The notes below the pieces were generated by a model, which saw only the letters and a list, made by a program, of their open reading frames with translations, was not told where the DNA came from and ran no database searches. Source: UBA2773 sp964458715 (lineage in GTDB: Bacteria; Patescibacteriota; Minisyncoccia; Moranbacterales; DUUL01). From it: a DNA stretch of 12,570 nt. The position numbers were made by a program, and so were the translations under genes. Within the stretch, counting starts at the first letter, position 1. Every line of letters starts with the position of its first letter. Of this stretch, positions 3,768 to 11,389 are shown piece by piece. The stretch lies in assembly GCA_964458715.1 (NCBI GenBank), contig CAYWJP010000021.1:1-12570 (forward strand). Reading direction: 5' to 3'.

Positions 3768-5465
3768 ATGTTGCAATCGAAATTATTTGGAAAGGCTTTG
3801 AAAAATGTTTCTTCGCAGATCAAGACAGAAAGTCATAGGCTTTTAATTAGAGGTGGTTATATTGCTGAATCTACTGCCGGAAGATACTATTTTTTGCCAT
3901 TGGGCTGGAGAGTGCATGAAAAAATAAAAAGCATTATTAAAAAAGAGATGGATAATAGTGGTGCGCAGGAATTGATTACTCCAGTTTTGCATCCTTTAGA
4001 GCTTTGGCAAGAAACTAATCGAACTTCTACAACTGGATTTGAATTAATGAAAGTCAAAGATCGAAGAGGAGGAAGTTTCGCTTTAGGAGGAACGGCTGAG
4101 GAGATGATGGTAGATTTAGTGAGAGGAATGGAAATTTCTTATCGAGATTTACCTTTTAATATTTATCAATTTTCAACTAAGTTTAGAGATGAATTACGAG
4201 CACGAGGTGGACTTTTGCGAGTGCGAGAATTTATTATGAAAGATGCTTATTCTTTTGATAAAGACGAAGAGAGTTTCAAGAAAACTTATAAAGAAATGGA
4301 AGAGGCTTATACTCGAATTTATAAAAAAATGGGTTTGAAAACTGATATTGTGCTGGCTGATAATGGTTATATCGGAGGAGAATATTGCCATGAATTTCAG
4401 GTTGAATCAGAAATTGGCGAAGGACGCTATTTTGTTTCGGAGGATGGAAAATATATTGCTCACGAAGATGTGGCTGAATTTGAAAGAGCTTTAATCAATT
4501 TTGATGAAGCAGAAAAACCAATGGAAGTGGTAGATCAACCGGAGTGGGTTAAAACCATGGAAGATAATATTAAAAATTATAAATTGCCCAAAGCTAGGTT
4601 TTTGAAAAATGTAGTCTATCGAAATGTTACCAATAAAGAAATTATCGTAGTAGTTATTCGAGGTGATCTAGAGGTCAATAAAACTAAATTGGAAAAAGTT
4701 TTGCAGGCCGTTGGTCAATTAAATGAAGCTACGGAAGATGATTTGAAAGAATTGGGAACTAAGCACGGTTATGTTCATTCCTGGGGTCATGATAAGGGTC
4801 GATATATTGGAGATTTATCTTTGACTACTATTAAGAATTTTGTAGGAGGCCAGAAAGAAGATGAGACTGATACGCTTAATGTTAATTATGGGCGAGATTT
4901 TGAATGTGAAATGTTGGTGGATGTTGCTATGGCTTTCGAAGGAGCTGAAACCAAAGAGCATGGAAAATTGGAAGAGAAAAAGGGAATTGAGGTGGGAAAT
5001 ATTTTTCAGTTAGGGCGTCATTATACTGATCTAATGAAAGGGGCGGAATTTACTGCTCAAGATGGCAAGAAAGAAAAATATTACATGGGTTGTTACGGAA
5101 TTGGATTGGGGCGAACGATGGCGGCGATTGTAGAAAAACTTCACGATGAGCGAGGAATTATTTGGCCAGAAGCGGTTGCACCTTTCAAGGTTCATTTGAT
5201 TTCAATTGGAGAAAATGAGAAAGCCCAAAAAATTTATGAAAAATTACAAGCCGTTGGGGTTGAAGTTTTGTTTGATGATCGAGACATTTCTCCTGGAAAT
5301 AAATTTGCGGAAGCTGATTTAATTGGTTGCCCTTATCGAGTGGTTATCAGTAGCAAGACTTTGGAGAAAGGAAAATTAGAAGTTAAAAAAAGAAGTGAGG
5401 AAGAAGTGGATTTTTTGAGTGAGGAAGAATTATTGAAAAAATTAGAAGAGAAGAGGATATTCTAA
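3768..5465 (+). CDS. proS: Prolyl-tRNA synthetase, bacterial type with INS domain
   Basis: Charges tRNA-Pro with proline in the cytoplasm. At 565 residues it is close to E. coli ProRS (572). Class II motif 1 (about 46-76, GWRVHEKIKSII), TAEE (109-112), motif 2 (about 137-164, FRDELRARGGLLRVREFIMKD) and motif 3 (441-457, GCYGIGLGRTMAA) are all present. The INS (YbaK-like) insertion, which removes mischarged alanine in other ProRS enzymes, spans about 225-385 between motifs 2 and 3. Its usual GxxxP loop appears as GYVHS at 334-338. The C-terminal anticodon-binding domain covers about 470-565 (VEVLFDDRDISPGNKFAEADLIGCPYRVVI). It is divergent from rpsF, 302 bases before the tail of mreB's upstream region begins its palindrome at 5483. 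The start fits family N-termini (MLQSKLFGKA); no Shine-Dalgarno. A palindrome follows the stop and may mark the end of the transcript. Confidence 0.97.
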   Translation: MLQSKLFGKALKNVSSQIKTESHRLLIRGGYIAESTAGRYYFLPLGWRVHEKIKSIIKKEMDNSGAQELITPVLHPLELWQETNRTSTTGFELMKVKDRRGGSFALGGTAEEMMVDLVRGMEISYRDLPFNIYQFSTKFRDELRARGGLLRVREFIMKDAYSFDKDEESFKKTYKEMEEAYTRIYKKMGLKTDIVLADNGYIGGEYCHEFQVESEIGEGRYFVSEDGKYIAHEDVAEFERALINFDEAEKPMEVVDQPEWVKTMEDNIKNYKLPKARFLKNVVYRNVTNKEIIVVVIRGDLEVNKTKLEKVLQAVGQLNEATEDDLKELGTKHGYVHSWGHDKGRYIGDLSLTTIKNFVGGQKEDETDTLNVNYGRDFECEMLVDVAMAFEGAETKEHGKLEEKKGIEVGNIFQLGRHYTDLMKGAEFTAQDGKKEKYYMGCYGIGLGRTMAAIVEKLHDERGIIWPEAVAPFKVHLISIGENEKAQKIYEKLQAVGVEVLFDDRDISPGNKFAEADLIGCPYRVVISSKTLEKGKLEVKKRSEEEVDFLSEEELLKKLEEKRIF

Positions 5466-5482
5466 TTTTTTAAAAATTATTC

Positions 5483-5604
5483 CAAAATCAAAATTATTCC
5501 AAATTATTTCAAATCAAATCCAAAATCTGAATATCGAAAAGTCTTAGATTTTGAAATTTGTCATTTGAGTTTGATTTGAGTAATTTGGAATAATTTGAGC
5601 TTTG
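5483..5604. repeat. Structured repeat family 2, copy P
   Basis: A palindrome of about 120 bp lies between proS and mreB. AAATTATTCCAAATTA beginning at 5491 is mirrored by TAATTTGGAATAATTT ending at 5596, and inner arms CAAATCAAA and TTTGATTTG continue the stem. CAAAATCT (5521-5528) pairs with AGATTTTG (5546-5553) near the tip. It shares the CAAATTATT-CAAAT arms with the copy at 10220-10359. It may form the 3' end of the proS transcript, but no proper T-run follows. Confidence 0.65.
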
Positions 5605-5676
5605 AAATTGAAAGCGTTTTTGCGGATAGTTTTATTATTGTGGAAAATCTAAAAAATATTTAAGAGATTTAATTTT

Positions 5677-6729
5677 ATGCTTAATAGGCTTTTAGGAAAA
5701 ATATCCAAAGATATTGGAATTGATTTGGGAACTGCTAATACTTTGGTTTATGTTAAGGATAAAGGAATTGTTATTAACGAGCCTTCAGTGGTGGCTGTTA
5801 ATAAGAACACTGGACAGATTTTGGCTATCGGGAAAAAAGCCAAAAATATGGTAGGAAAAACTCCTTCTCATATTGTGGCATCTCGACCTTTGGTGGACGG
5901 AGTAATTTCAGATTTTGAAACTACTGAGCAAATGTTGAAATATTTTATTGACAGAGTTCATCAAGATTCGTTTACCTTTTTGCCGCGGCCAAGAGTAGTA
6001 ATTGGAATTCCTTCAGGAGTAACCGAAGTAGAAAGACGGGCCGTGATTGATGCGGCCACTAATGCTGGTGCTCGAGAAGTTTATTTAATTGATGAGCCGA
6101 TGGCTGCGGCCATTGGAGCTCGAATTCCAGTGCAAGAAGCGGCTGGAAATATGATTGTTGATATTGGAGGAGGCACGACTGAAATTGCAGTAATTTCTTT
6201 AGGTGGAGTAGTATCTTGTCGAAGTTTGCGGGTAGCGGGGGATGGAATGAACGAAGATATTATGCGTTTTGCTCGAGATGAGGCTAATTTATTAATTGGA
6301 GAAAGAACGGCTGAAAATGTAAAAATCGCCGTTGGGAGTTCTCACGTTGAAGATAAGGAATTAAAAATGGTGATGCGAGGAAGAGATTTAATCAGCGGAT
6401 TACCCAAAGAAGTCCAAATTACCAGTTCTCAAACTAGAGAAGCGCTATCTAGGTCTATCAAATTAATTGTGAATGCTATTAAAGCTACTATTGAAGAAAC
6501 TCCTCCGGAATTAGTGGGAGATATTATGAGTCGAGGAATTATATTGGCGGGTGGAGGAACTTTGATTAGAGGTTTAGACAAATTGGTAGCAGAGTATACT
6601 GAAATGCCAGTTCATAGGATGGATGATCCTTTGACGGCGGTGGTTCGGGGAACAGGAATCGTTTTGGAAGATCTAGAAAGTTTGAAAGAAGTTTTAGTGG
6701 ATATACCCGATGGAAAATCATTACGATAG
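5677..6729 (+). CDS. mreB: Rod shape-determining protein MreB
   Basis: An actin-like ATPase that forms short membrane-bound filaments and steers lateral wall synthesis. Its 350 residues match the family. Phosphate loop 1 is GIDLGTANT (14-22), phosphate loop 2 is DIGGGTTEI (162-170), the adenosine motif is AGGGTLIRGLD (291-301), and the conserved IDEPMAAAIGA segment (138-148) carries the likely catalytic Glu140. The N-terminal MLNRLLGKISK resembles the membrane-binding amphipathic start of MreB proteins and supports this ATG. First gene of mreB-mreC-mreD-mrdA, with 16 bases to mreC. A weak promoter is possible: TTGAAA (5608-5613) with TATTAT (5633-5638), but the 19-base gap is long. No clear Shine-Dalgarno. 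Confidence 0.98.
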   Translation: MLNRLLGKISKDIGIDLGTANTLVYVKDKGIVINEPSVVAVNKNTGQILAIGKKAKNMVGKTPSHIVASRPLVDGVISDFETTEQMLKYFIDRVHQDSFTFLPRPRVVIGIPSGVTEVERRAVIDAATNAGAREVYLIDEPMAAAIGARIPVQEAAGNMIVDIGGGTTEIAVISLGGVVSCRSLRVAGDGMNEDIMRFARDEANLLIGERTAENVKIAVGSSHVEDKELKMVMRGRDLISGLPKEVQITSSQTREALSRSIKLIVNAIKATIEETPPELVGDIMSRGIILAGGGTLIRGLDKLVAEYTEMPVHRMDDPLTAVVRGTGIVLEDLESLKEVLVDIPDGKSLR

Positions 6730-6745
6730 AAACTAATTTAACTCC

Positions 6746-7549
6746 ATGAATAAAAATAAGAAAATAAATAATTGGTTGGCGATAGGTTTATTAGTAATTT
6801 CGCTAATTTTATTTTTTAACTCCAAAACAGATAAACCTTTTCAATCATTTTTCAATACTATTTCAAAACCTTTTACTAAAATTTTTTCCGGAACTGGTTT
6901 TTGGTTTAATGAGAAAATTAATTTTATTTCCAGTATCGGTGAATTGAAAAATGAAAATGAGAAACTTTTTAATGAAAATCTAAAATTAAAATTTAATTTG
7001 ACTCAATTAAAGGAAATTGAAAATGAAAATAAAGTTTTAAGAGAACAGATAGAATTAGCAGTTCGGACTGATTTCGATACTGAGGCTAGCTTAATTTTAG
7101 GCAAGACTCTTTCAAAAGATCGACAGATTATTTATTTAGATAAAGGTTCTAAAAATGGAATTGAAGAAGGGATGCCAGTGGTAATTGGAGAAGGAATTTT
7201 AATTGGAAAAATTAAAAAAGTTTATAGTTTTAGCTCTGAAGCAATATTGGTTTTGGATCGAAATAATAAAATTAATGCTGAAATTCAAGAAAATGAGATT
7301 AAAGGAATTGTTCAGGGGGAATATGGAACCTCGGCTACTATGGACATGATTCCTCAAGTAGCAGAAATTAAAATGGGGCAAACGGTAATTACTTCTGGTT
7401 TGGGAGGGGCTTATCCCAGAGGACTTTTGATCGGTTATGTAAAAGATGTGAGCATGACAGTAGATCAACTTTTTCAAAAAGCTTCCCTGGATCTTCCTGC
7501 TCAATTTAAGAATTTGAGAATGGTTTGGATTATTAAAAGTACCAGATGA
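6746..7549 (+). CDS. mreC: Rod shape-determining protein MreC
   Basis: A bitopic membrane protein linking MreB filaments to the periplasmic or outer-face wall enzymes, and an activator of PBP2. The 267 residues show the classic layout: short basic cytoplasmic N-terminus (KNKK), one transmembrane helix (about 9-25), an Asn/Glu/Lys coiled coil (about 63-105) that mediates dimers, and a double beta-barrel domain containing LDKGSKNGIEEGMPVV (131-146) and TSGLGGAYPRGLLIGYV (216-232). The latter is the most conserved MreC motif. It starts 16 bases after mreB, and its TGA stop overlaps the mreD ATG by four bases, which suggests translational coupling. TGA as a stop argues against the TGA=Gly code. 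Confidence 0.95.
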   Translation: MNKNKKINNWLAIGLLVISLILFFNSKTDKPFQSFFNTISKPFTKIFSGTGFWFNEKINFISSIGELKNENEKLFNENLKLKFNLTQLKEIENENKVLREQIELAVRTDFDTEASLILGKTLSKDRQIIYLDKGSKNGIEEGMPVVIGEGILIGKIKKVYSFSSEAILVLDRNNKINAEIQENEIKGIVQGEYGTSATMDMIPQVAEIKMGQTVITSGLGGAYPRGLLIGYVKDVSMTVDQLFQKASLDLPAQFKNLRMVWIIKSTR

Positions 7550-8043
7550 AAAAAATCTATTTATTTCTAGTATTCTTAGCTTTTCTGATCCAATTTTCTT
7601 TTTTACCAATGTTGAGTTGGAATATTCAAATTCCTAACTTAATTTTAATTATAGTTACGGTTTTGGGTATTCGGAAAACTTTAATGGAAAATATTGGTTG
7701 GTTTCTATTGGTTGGTTTTATTTTCGAAATTTTTTCAATTGAATTTTTTGGATTCAATCTAATCCTTTTTGTCTTGATTGGTTCGTTTATTTGGTTTTTT
7801 AGAAATATTATTTTAAATAAAGAATACAATATTTTAATTGAAATTCTATTTTGGTTTTTAATTAAGGTTGCTTGGGATTTATCTTATAGCGTGTTGCTAA
7901 CATTGTGGAATTTGTTGCAGAAAATCAACGAAGGTGAATCCAGATTTTTTTTATCAGTTAAATATTTTGAAGAAACAATAATTTTTGTTTTAATTGGAGT
8001 TTCGGTGACTATCATTTATAAAAAATTTCTTAGTGATAAATAA
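7546..8043 (+). CDS. mreD: Rod shape-determining protein MreD
   Basis: A small polytopic membrane protein of the elongasome. The 165 residues are very hydrophobic, with about five predicted membrane helices and few charges. Recognisable family features are PNLILIIVTVLGI in the first third, FGFNLILFVLIGSF, and a basic C-terminus (YKKFLSDK). Sequence conservation in MreD is low, so the call leans on topology, length and position: it overlaps mreC by ATGA and lies two bases before the PBP2 gene. Confidence 0.9.
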   Translation: MKKIYLFLVFLAFLIQFSFLPMLSWNIQIPNLILIIVTVLGIRKTLMENIGWFLLVGFIFEIFSIEFFGFNLILFVLIGSFIWFFRNIILNKEYNILIEILFWFLIKVAWDLSYSVLLTLWNLLQKINEGESRFFLSVKYFEETIIFVLIGVSVTIIYKKFLSDK

Positions 8044-8045
8044 TT

Positions 8046-9974
8046 ATGGCTAGAAAGAAAAAATTTAAATCAGGAACGGAGATTGAAAATCCAATCGCGT
8101 TTTCTTCTATCGCTGGTCAAAGTGAAGATCTTAATAACCAAAAAAATATTATTAAATCTAATCTCTTCATTTTTTGGTTTGCTTTAAATATTGTTCTGTT
8201 GATAATCGTCGGAAGAGTTTTTTATTTGCAAATTTTAAGGGGAGGTTATTATCAAATGATTGCTGAAAATAATCGAATTCGAGATGTCGAAGTTAGAGCT
8301 CCACGAGGTTTGATTGTTGACAACGCTGGCAAAATTTTAGCTAGTAATATTCCCAGTTTTGACATTGTCTTTATTTACAGCGAATTGCCTGAAAGTTATC
8401 AGGATAGAAAAAAAATGTATGCTGATTTAGCTGAGGAATGTGGATTGGATGAGTCTACTATAGAAACTACAGTTGAGAGAGTCGGTTTAAAAAATCAGAA
8501 AAAATATTTAATTAAAGAAGGACTTGATTATGAAAAAGCTTTAATTTTAATAGAAAAATTACAGAGTTTTCCAGGAATTTATTTAGAAAAAACGGCTCGG
8601 AGGAAATATGAAAAAGGAGAAGCTTTCTCATTTATTTTAGGTTATGCGGGAAAAATAACCGAAGAAGAATTGGCAATTATGGCTGATTATTCGATAACTG
8701 ATTATATTGGAAAAAATGGATTGGAATATACTTATGAGAAATGGCTCAAAGGTCAGCATGGTAAATTAAGAATGGAGGTCGATTCTAACGGTAGTATTAA
8801 AGAAGAGTTGGGAATAAAACCTCCTGTTAGTGGAAGTAAATTAGTTTTAAATATTGACTCCGGACTTCAAGAAAAAAGTTTTGAAGTTTTGAAGTCTATA
8901 TTAGAGTTTAACAAAGAAGCCAAGGGAGCTGCTATGGTGGCGGTTGATCCTCGAGATGGTTCGATTTTGGCTTTGAATTCTTTGCCAAGTTATGATAATA
9001 ATTTGTTTGCCAATGGGATTAGTACTGAAAAATATCAGGAAATTTTAGAGGATCCTCTAAAACCAATGTTGAACAGAGCTATTAGCGGAGAATATCCGCC
9101 AGGATCAATTTATAAACCACTCTTAGCGGCTATGGGGTTAGAGGAAGGCGTAATCAATTCGGACACTACTTTAAATTGTCCGGGAGTTATTTCTGTGGGA
9201 GCTTGGTCTTTTAGAGATTGGAAAACTCATGGATTAACGAACTTAAATAAGGCCATTGCCGAAAGTTGCAATATTTATTTTTATGCTGTGGGTGGTGGTT
9301 GGGATAATGTGAATGGTTTGGGAGCTGATAAGATGAGTAAATATTCTAAATATTTTGGGTTAGGAAACATTTTGGGAATTGATATACCGTCAGAAATGAC
9401 AGGAACAATTCCTGACGCGGAATGGAAGTTCAAAGAGATTGGTGAAAAATGGTATATTGGAGATAGTTATCATATGGCAATTGGTCAGGGATATAGTGCG
9501 GTTACTCCTTTGCAAATGGCAGCCGCCACGGCGGTAATTGCTAATGAAGGAATTTTATATCGACCCGAAATAGTTGACAAGATAGTTGATCCTAATGGGC
9601 AAGAGCGAAAAATTGAAGCCGAAATAATTAGAAGCAATTTTATTTCGAAAGATAATTTTAAGAAAGTTAAAACTGCTATGAGAGAAACAATAGTAAGTGG
9701 TTCTGGCGCAAGTTTAAATGATATGAAAGTTGAAGTAGCCGGGAAAACAGGAACTGCCCAATTTGGAGTTCAAGATAAAACTCATTCTTGGTTTACGGCT
9801 TTTGCTCCCTTCGATAATCCCGAAATTGCAATCGTTGTTTTGGTAGAATCAGGAGGAGAGGGACATGATTGGGCTACTCCCGCTACTGAGCAAATACTGA
9901 GAGAATATTTTGATGAAGAATCGGAAGAAATAGATTGGGAAGGTATTAAAAAAAGAGTAGAAACTAGAAACTGA
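8046..9974 (+). CDS. mrdA: Penicillin-binding protein 2, elongasome D,D-transpeptidase
   Basis: A class B PBP that crosslinks peptidoglycan during elongation together with RodA. After a polar cytoplasmic stretch of about 38 residues there is one membrane anchor (about 39-62). A pedestal/dimerisation domain (about 80-260) follows, starting NRIRDVEVRAPRGLIVD and containing FSFILGYAGKITEEEL and YIGKNGLEYTYEKWLKG. The transpeptidase domain (about 290-620) has all three active-site motifs: S354-I-Y-K357 (PPGSIYKP), S407-C-N409, and K567-T-G-T570. At 642 residues it is of normal size. It follows mreD by two bases and is co-transcribed. It ends in TGA. rodA is not in the window. The 38-residue N-terminal cytoplasmic tail is somewhat long for the family. 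Confidence 0.96.
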   Translation: MARKKKFKSGTEIENPIAFSSIAGQSEDLNNQKNIIKSNLFIFWFALNIVLLIIVGRVFYLQILRGGYYQMIAENNRIRDVEVRAPRGLIVDNAGKILASNIPSFDIVFIYSELPESYQDRKKMYADLAEECGLDESTIETTVERVGLKNQKKYLIKEGLDYEKALILIEKLQSFPGIYLEKTARRKYEKGEAFSFILGYAGKITEEELAIMADYSITDYIGKNGLEYTYEKWLKGQHGKLRMEVDSNGSIKEELGIKPPVSGSKLVLNIDSGLQEKSFEVLKSILEFNKEAKGAAMVAVDPRDGSILALNSLPSYDNNLFANGISTEKYQEILEDPLKPMLNRAISGEYPPGSIYKPLLAAMGLEEGVINSDTTLNCPGVISVGAWSFRDWKTHGLTNLNKAIAESCNIYFYAVGGGWDNVNGLGADKMSKYSKYFGLGNILGIDIPSEMTGTIPDAEWKFKEIGEKWYIGDSYHMAIGQGYSAVTPLQMAAATAVIANEGILYRPEIVDKIVDPNGQERKIEAEIIRSNFISKDNFKKVKTAMRETIVSGSGASLNDMKVEVAGKTGTAQFGVQDKTHSWFTAFAPFDNPEIAIVVLVESGGEGHDWATPATEQILREYFDEESEEIDWEGIKKRVETRN

Positions 9975-10002
9975 GAAACTGTCTAAAAAATAATTAAAAA
10001 CA

Positions 10003-10212
10003 ATGACTCAAAAAACCATTCAAGATGATTTTCAAAAATTAGAAAAAATTATTAATAAATTAGAAGGACAACAAGTTGGACTGGAAGAAAGTCTAACTTT
10101 ATTCGAAGAAGGTTCAAAGATAATAAAAAATTGCCATGGGCAATTAAAAAAAGCGAAGAATAAGTTTGAAGAAATAAAGGGAGATTTGGAAAGTGAGATA
10201 AATAAAGAATAG
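10003..10212 (+). CDS. xseB: Exodeoxyribonuclease VII small subunit
   Basis: XseB binds the C-terminal helix of XseA; several copies assemble on each XseA to give the enzyme that cuts single-stranded DNA from both ends into oligonucleotides. The 69 residues form a helical hairpin with the family pattern FQKLEKIINKLE, then GLEESLTLFEEGSKIIKNCHGQLKKAKNKFEEI. It lies 28 bases after mrdA on the same strand and is probably read from the mre transcript. xseA, its obligate partner, is not in this window. No Shine-Dalgarno is visible before the ATG. Confidence 0.9.
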   Translation: MTQKTIQDDFQKLEKIINKLEGQQVGLEESLTLFEEGSKIIKNCHGQLKKAKNKFEEIKGDLESEINKE

Positions 10213-10219
10213 CTTAATA

Positions 10220-10359
10220 AATTATTTCAAAATCCAAATTATTTCAAATTGCTCAAATCAAATCCTAATGTCAAATTGCCAAAAACCGCCCTCTGGGCGG
10301 ATATTTGGATTTTAGTTTTTGAAATTGATTTGGAATAATTTGAACTTTGGAATTTCAAA
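10220..10359. repeat. Structured repeat family 2, copy Q
   Basis: The palindrome lies between xseB and rpmB. CAAATTATTTCAAAT (10235-10249) pairs with ATTTGGAATAATTTG (10328-10342) with one mismatch. The tip is a GC-rich hairpin, CCGCCC (10286-10291), loop TCT, GGGCGG (10295-10300). The outer arms are those of the copy at 5483-5604; the tip is different. It follows the xseB stop and may end or protect the mre-xseB transcript. Confidence 0.65.
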
Positions 10360-10366
10360 GTTAAAT

Positions 10367-10388
10367 AAAAAAAGCCCCGGAGGGCTTT
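10367..10388 (-). terminator. rpmB intrinsic terminator
   Basis: AAAGCCC (10371-10377) and GGGCTTT (10382-10388) form a perfect 7-bp stem with a 4-base loop. On the minus strand a run of seven T follows (three inside the stem, four beyond), immediately downstream of the rpmB stop at 10392. It could also work for transcripts arriving on the + strand from xseB, less strongly. Confidence 0.85.
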
Positions 10389-10391
10389 AAA

Positions 10392-10562
10392 TTATTTAAC
10401 TTTGTTGATTGTTCTTATACAAGCGGTACAAATTTTCTGCTTTTTTCCATCAATTTTTTTGGTTTGAATGTTGACTTTAAATTTTCTTTTAGTAGCAACA
10501 TTGGAATGAGATCTCTTGTTTCCAGTTTGAGCTTTTTTATTGCAGATTTGACATCGAGCCAT
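10392..10562 (-). CDS. rpmB: 50S ribosomal protein L28 (zinc-binding form)
   Basis: L28 is a small protein of the large subunit. The 56-residue product starts MARCQICNKK, followed by GNKRSHSNVATKRKFKVN and ending KICTACIRTINK, all diagnostic. Cys4, Cys7, Cys45 and Cys48 form two CxxC pairs for zinc. The frame stays open upstream to an ATG at 10649, but that extension is not L28-like and lies ahead of the inferred transcription start near 10623, so the start at 10562 is chosen. No Shine-Dalgarno. Single-gene unit with its own promoter and terminator, divergent from the M50 protease gene. Confidence 0.95.
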   Translation of the reverse strand: MARCQICNKKAQTGNKRSHSNVATKRKFKVNIQTKKIDGKKQKICTACIRTINKVK

Positions 10563-10629
10563 AGTATTTAGTTGAAATTTTATGAAAAGTATTCTAAAAT
10601 AAATTGAGGTTTTTCTTTGATACTTAAAG

Positions 10630-10658
10630 ATAATATCAATTTTATTCAATTATGTCAA
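10630..10658 (-). promoter_or_regulatory. rpmB promoter
   Basis: The minus strand carries a perfect TTGACA (+ strand 10653-10658), a 17-base spacer and TATTAT (+ strand 10630-10635, 5 of 6), with a TG one base before the -10. Transcription should start near 10623, giving a leader of about 60 bases. Confidence 0.8.
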
Positions 10659-10675
10659 TAATTTAAGCCAGAACA

Positions 10676-11323
10676 ATGAACTTAACATTAATAGTAGTTT
10701 TAATTGCAGTTTTGATTTTTTCAATAATGATTCACGAAATTGCTCATGGATTGGCGGCTTTGTGGCAAGGAGATTGGACTGCTCAACAAGCGGGAAGATT
10801 AACTTTGAATCCGTTAAAACATCTAGATCCCTGGGGTTCTTTTATTGTCCCCCTCTTCTTGATTATTTCGGGAGTGGGAATTATTTTTGGTTGGGCTAAG
10901 CCAGTTCCTTATAATCCTTATAACCTTAGAGATCAAAAATATGGACCAGCTTTAGTGGGAGTGGCAGGACCTTTGTCTAATCTATTATTGGCTTTATTCG
11001 CTGGAATTTTAATGAGATTATTTTTAGTGATGGGAGTCAGTTCTTCAGCTTTTATTTTTATTGTTTTAGCGCTATTTATTCAGATCAATATTTTGCTAAT
11101 GATTTTTAATTTATTACCGATTCCTCCTTTGGATGGTTCTAAGTTATTATTTACTTTTTTGCCTATCTCAGAACACACTAAACAATTATTGGAGCAATAC
11201 GGCTTTGTTTTTTTGCTTTTATTCCTCTATTTATTTTCCGGAGTTTTTAGTGTAATAGTCCAATATGCGATGATGTTTTTTTCTAATTATGTAGTAGGCG
11301 TAAATATTTTTAGTTTTTTATAG
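10676..11323 (+). CDS. Site-2 protease-like M50 family membrane metalloprotease
   Basis: A polytopic zinc metalloprotease that cuts substrates within the membrane. Among its 215 residues the first helix carries HEIAH (20-24), where the two His bind zinc and Glu21 is catalytic. NLLPIPPLDG (145-154) supplies the third zinc ligand, Asp153. Between them are RLTLNPLKHLDPWGSF (41-56) and GWAKPVPYNPYNLRDQKYGPALVGVAGPLSN, typical of the short, PDZ-lacking M50 group close to SpoIVFB/YwhC-like proteins. About five or six membrane segments. The zinc site is complete, so it should be active; the substrate is unknown. It is divergent from rpmB with only 17 bases from the rpmB -35, so the promoters probably overlap. 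A weak + strand candidate is TTGATA near 10617 with TTTTAT 17 bases on. Confidence 0.92.
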   Translation: MNLTLIVVLIAVLIFSIMIHEIAHGLAALWQGDWTAQQAGRLTLNPLKHLDPWGSFIVPLFLIISGVGIIFGWAKPVPYNPYNLRDQKYGPALVGVAGPLSNLLLALFAGILMRLFLVMGVSSSAFIFIVLALFIQINILLMIFNLLPIPPLDGSKLLFTFLPISEHTKQLLEQYGFVFLLLFLYLFSGVFSVIVQYAMMFFSNYVVGVNIFSFL

Positions 11324-11337
11324 AATTTTTGAATATT

Positions 11338-11376
11338 AAAAACCGGTTAATCTTTAGTTGTGATTAACCGGTTTTT
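11338..11376. terminator. Bidirectional intrinsic terminator
   Basis: A perfect 15-bp stem, AAAAACCGGTTAATC (11338-11352) with GATTAACCGGTTTTT (11362-11376), has a 9-base loop and ends in T-runs on both strands. It lies between two convergent genes, the M50 protease (stop at 11323) and the secreted protein (stop at 11390), and can serve both. Confidence 0.9.
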
Positions 11377-11389
11377 ATCTTATCTGGAT

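Noticed and set aside
7199..7609. Open frame on the minus strand across the mreC-mreD junction
   Set aside because: It runs opposite clearly coding mreC and mreD and has no recognisable features of its own.
10563..10649. N-terminal extension of L28 to an ATG at 10649
   Set aside because: The 29 extra residues do not resemble L28, and the segment overlaps the rpmB promoter; the inferred transcription start is near 10623.
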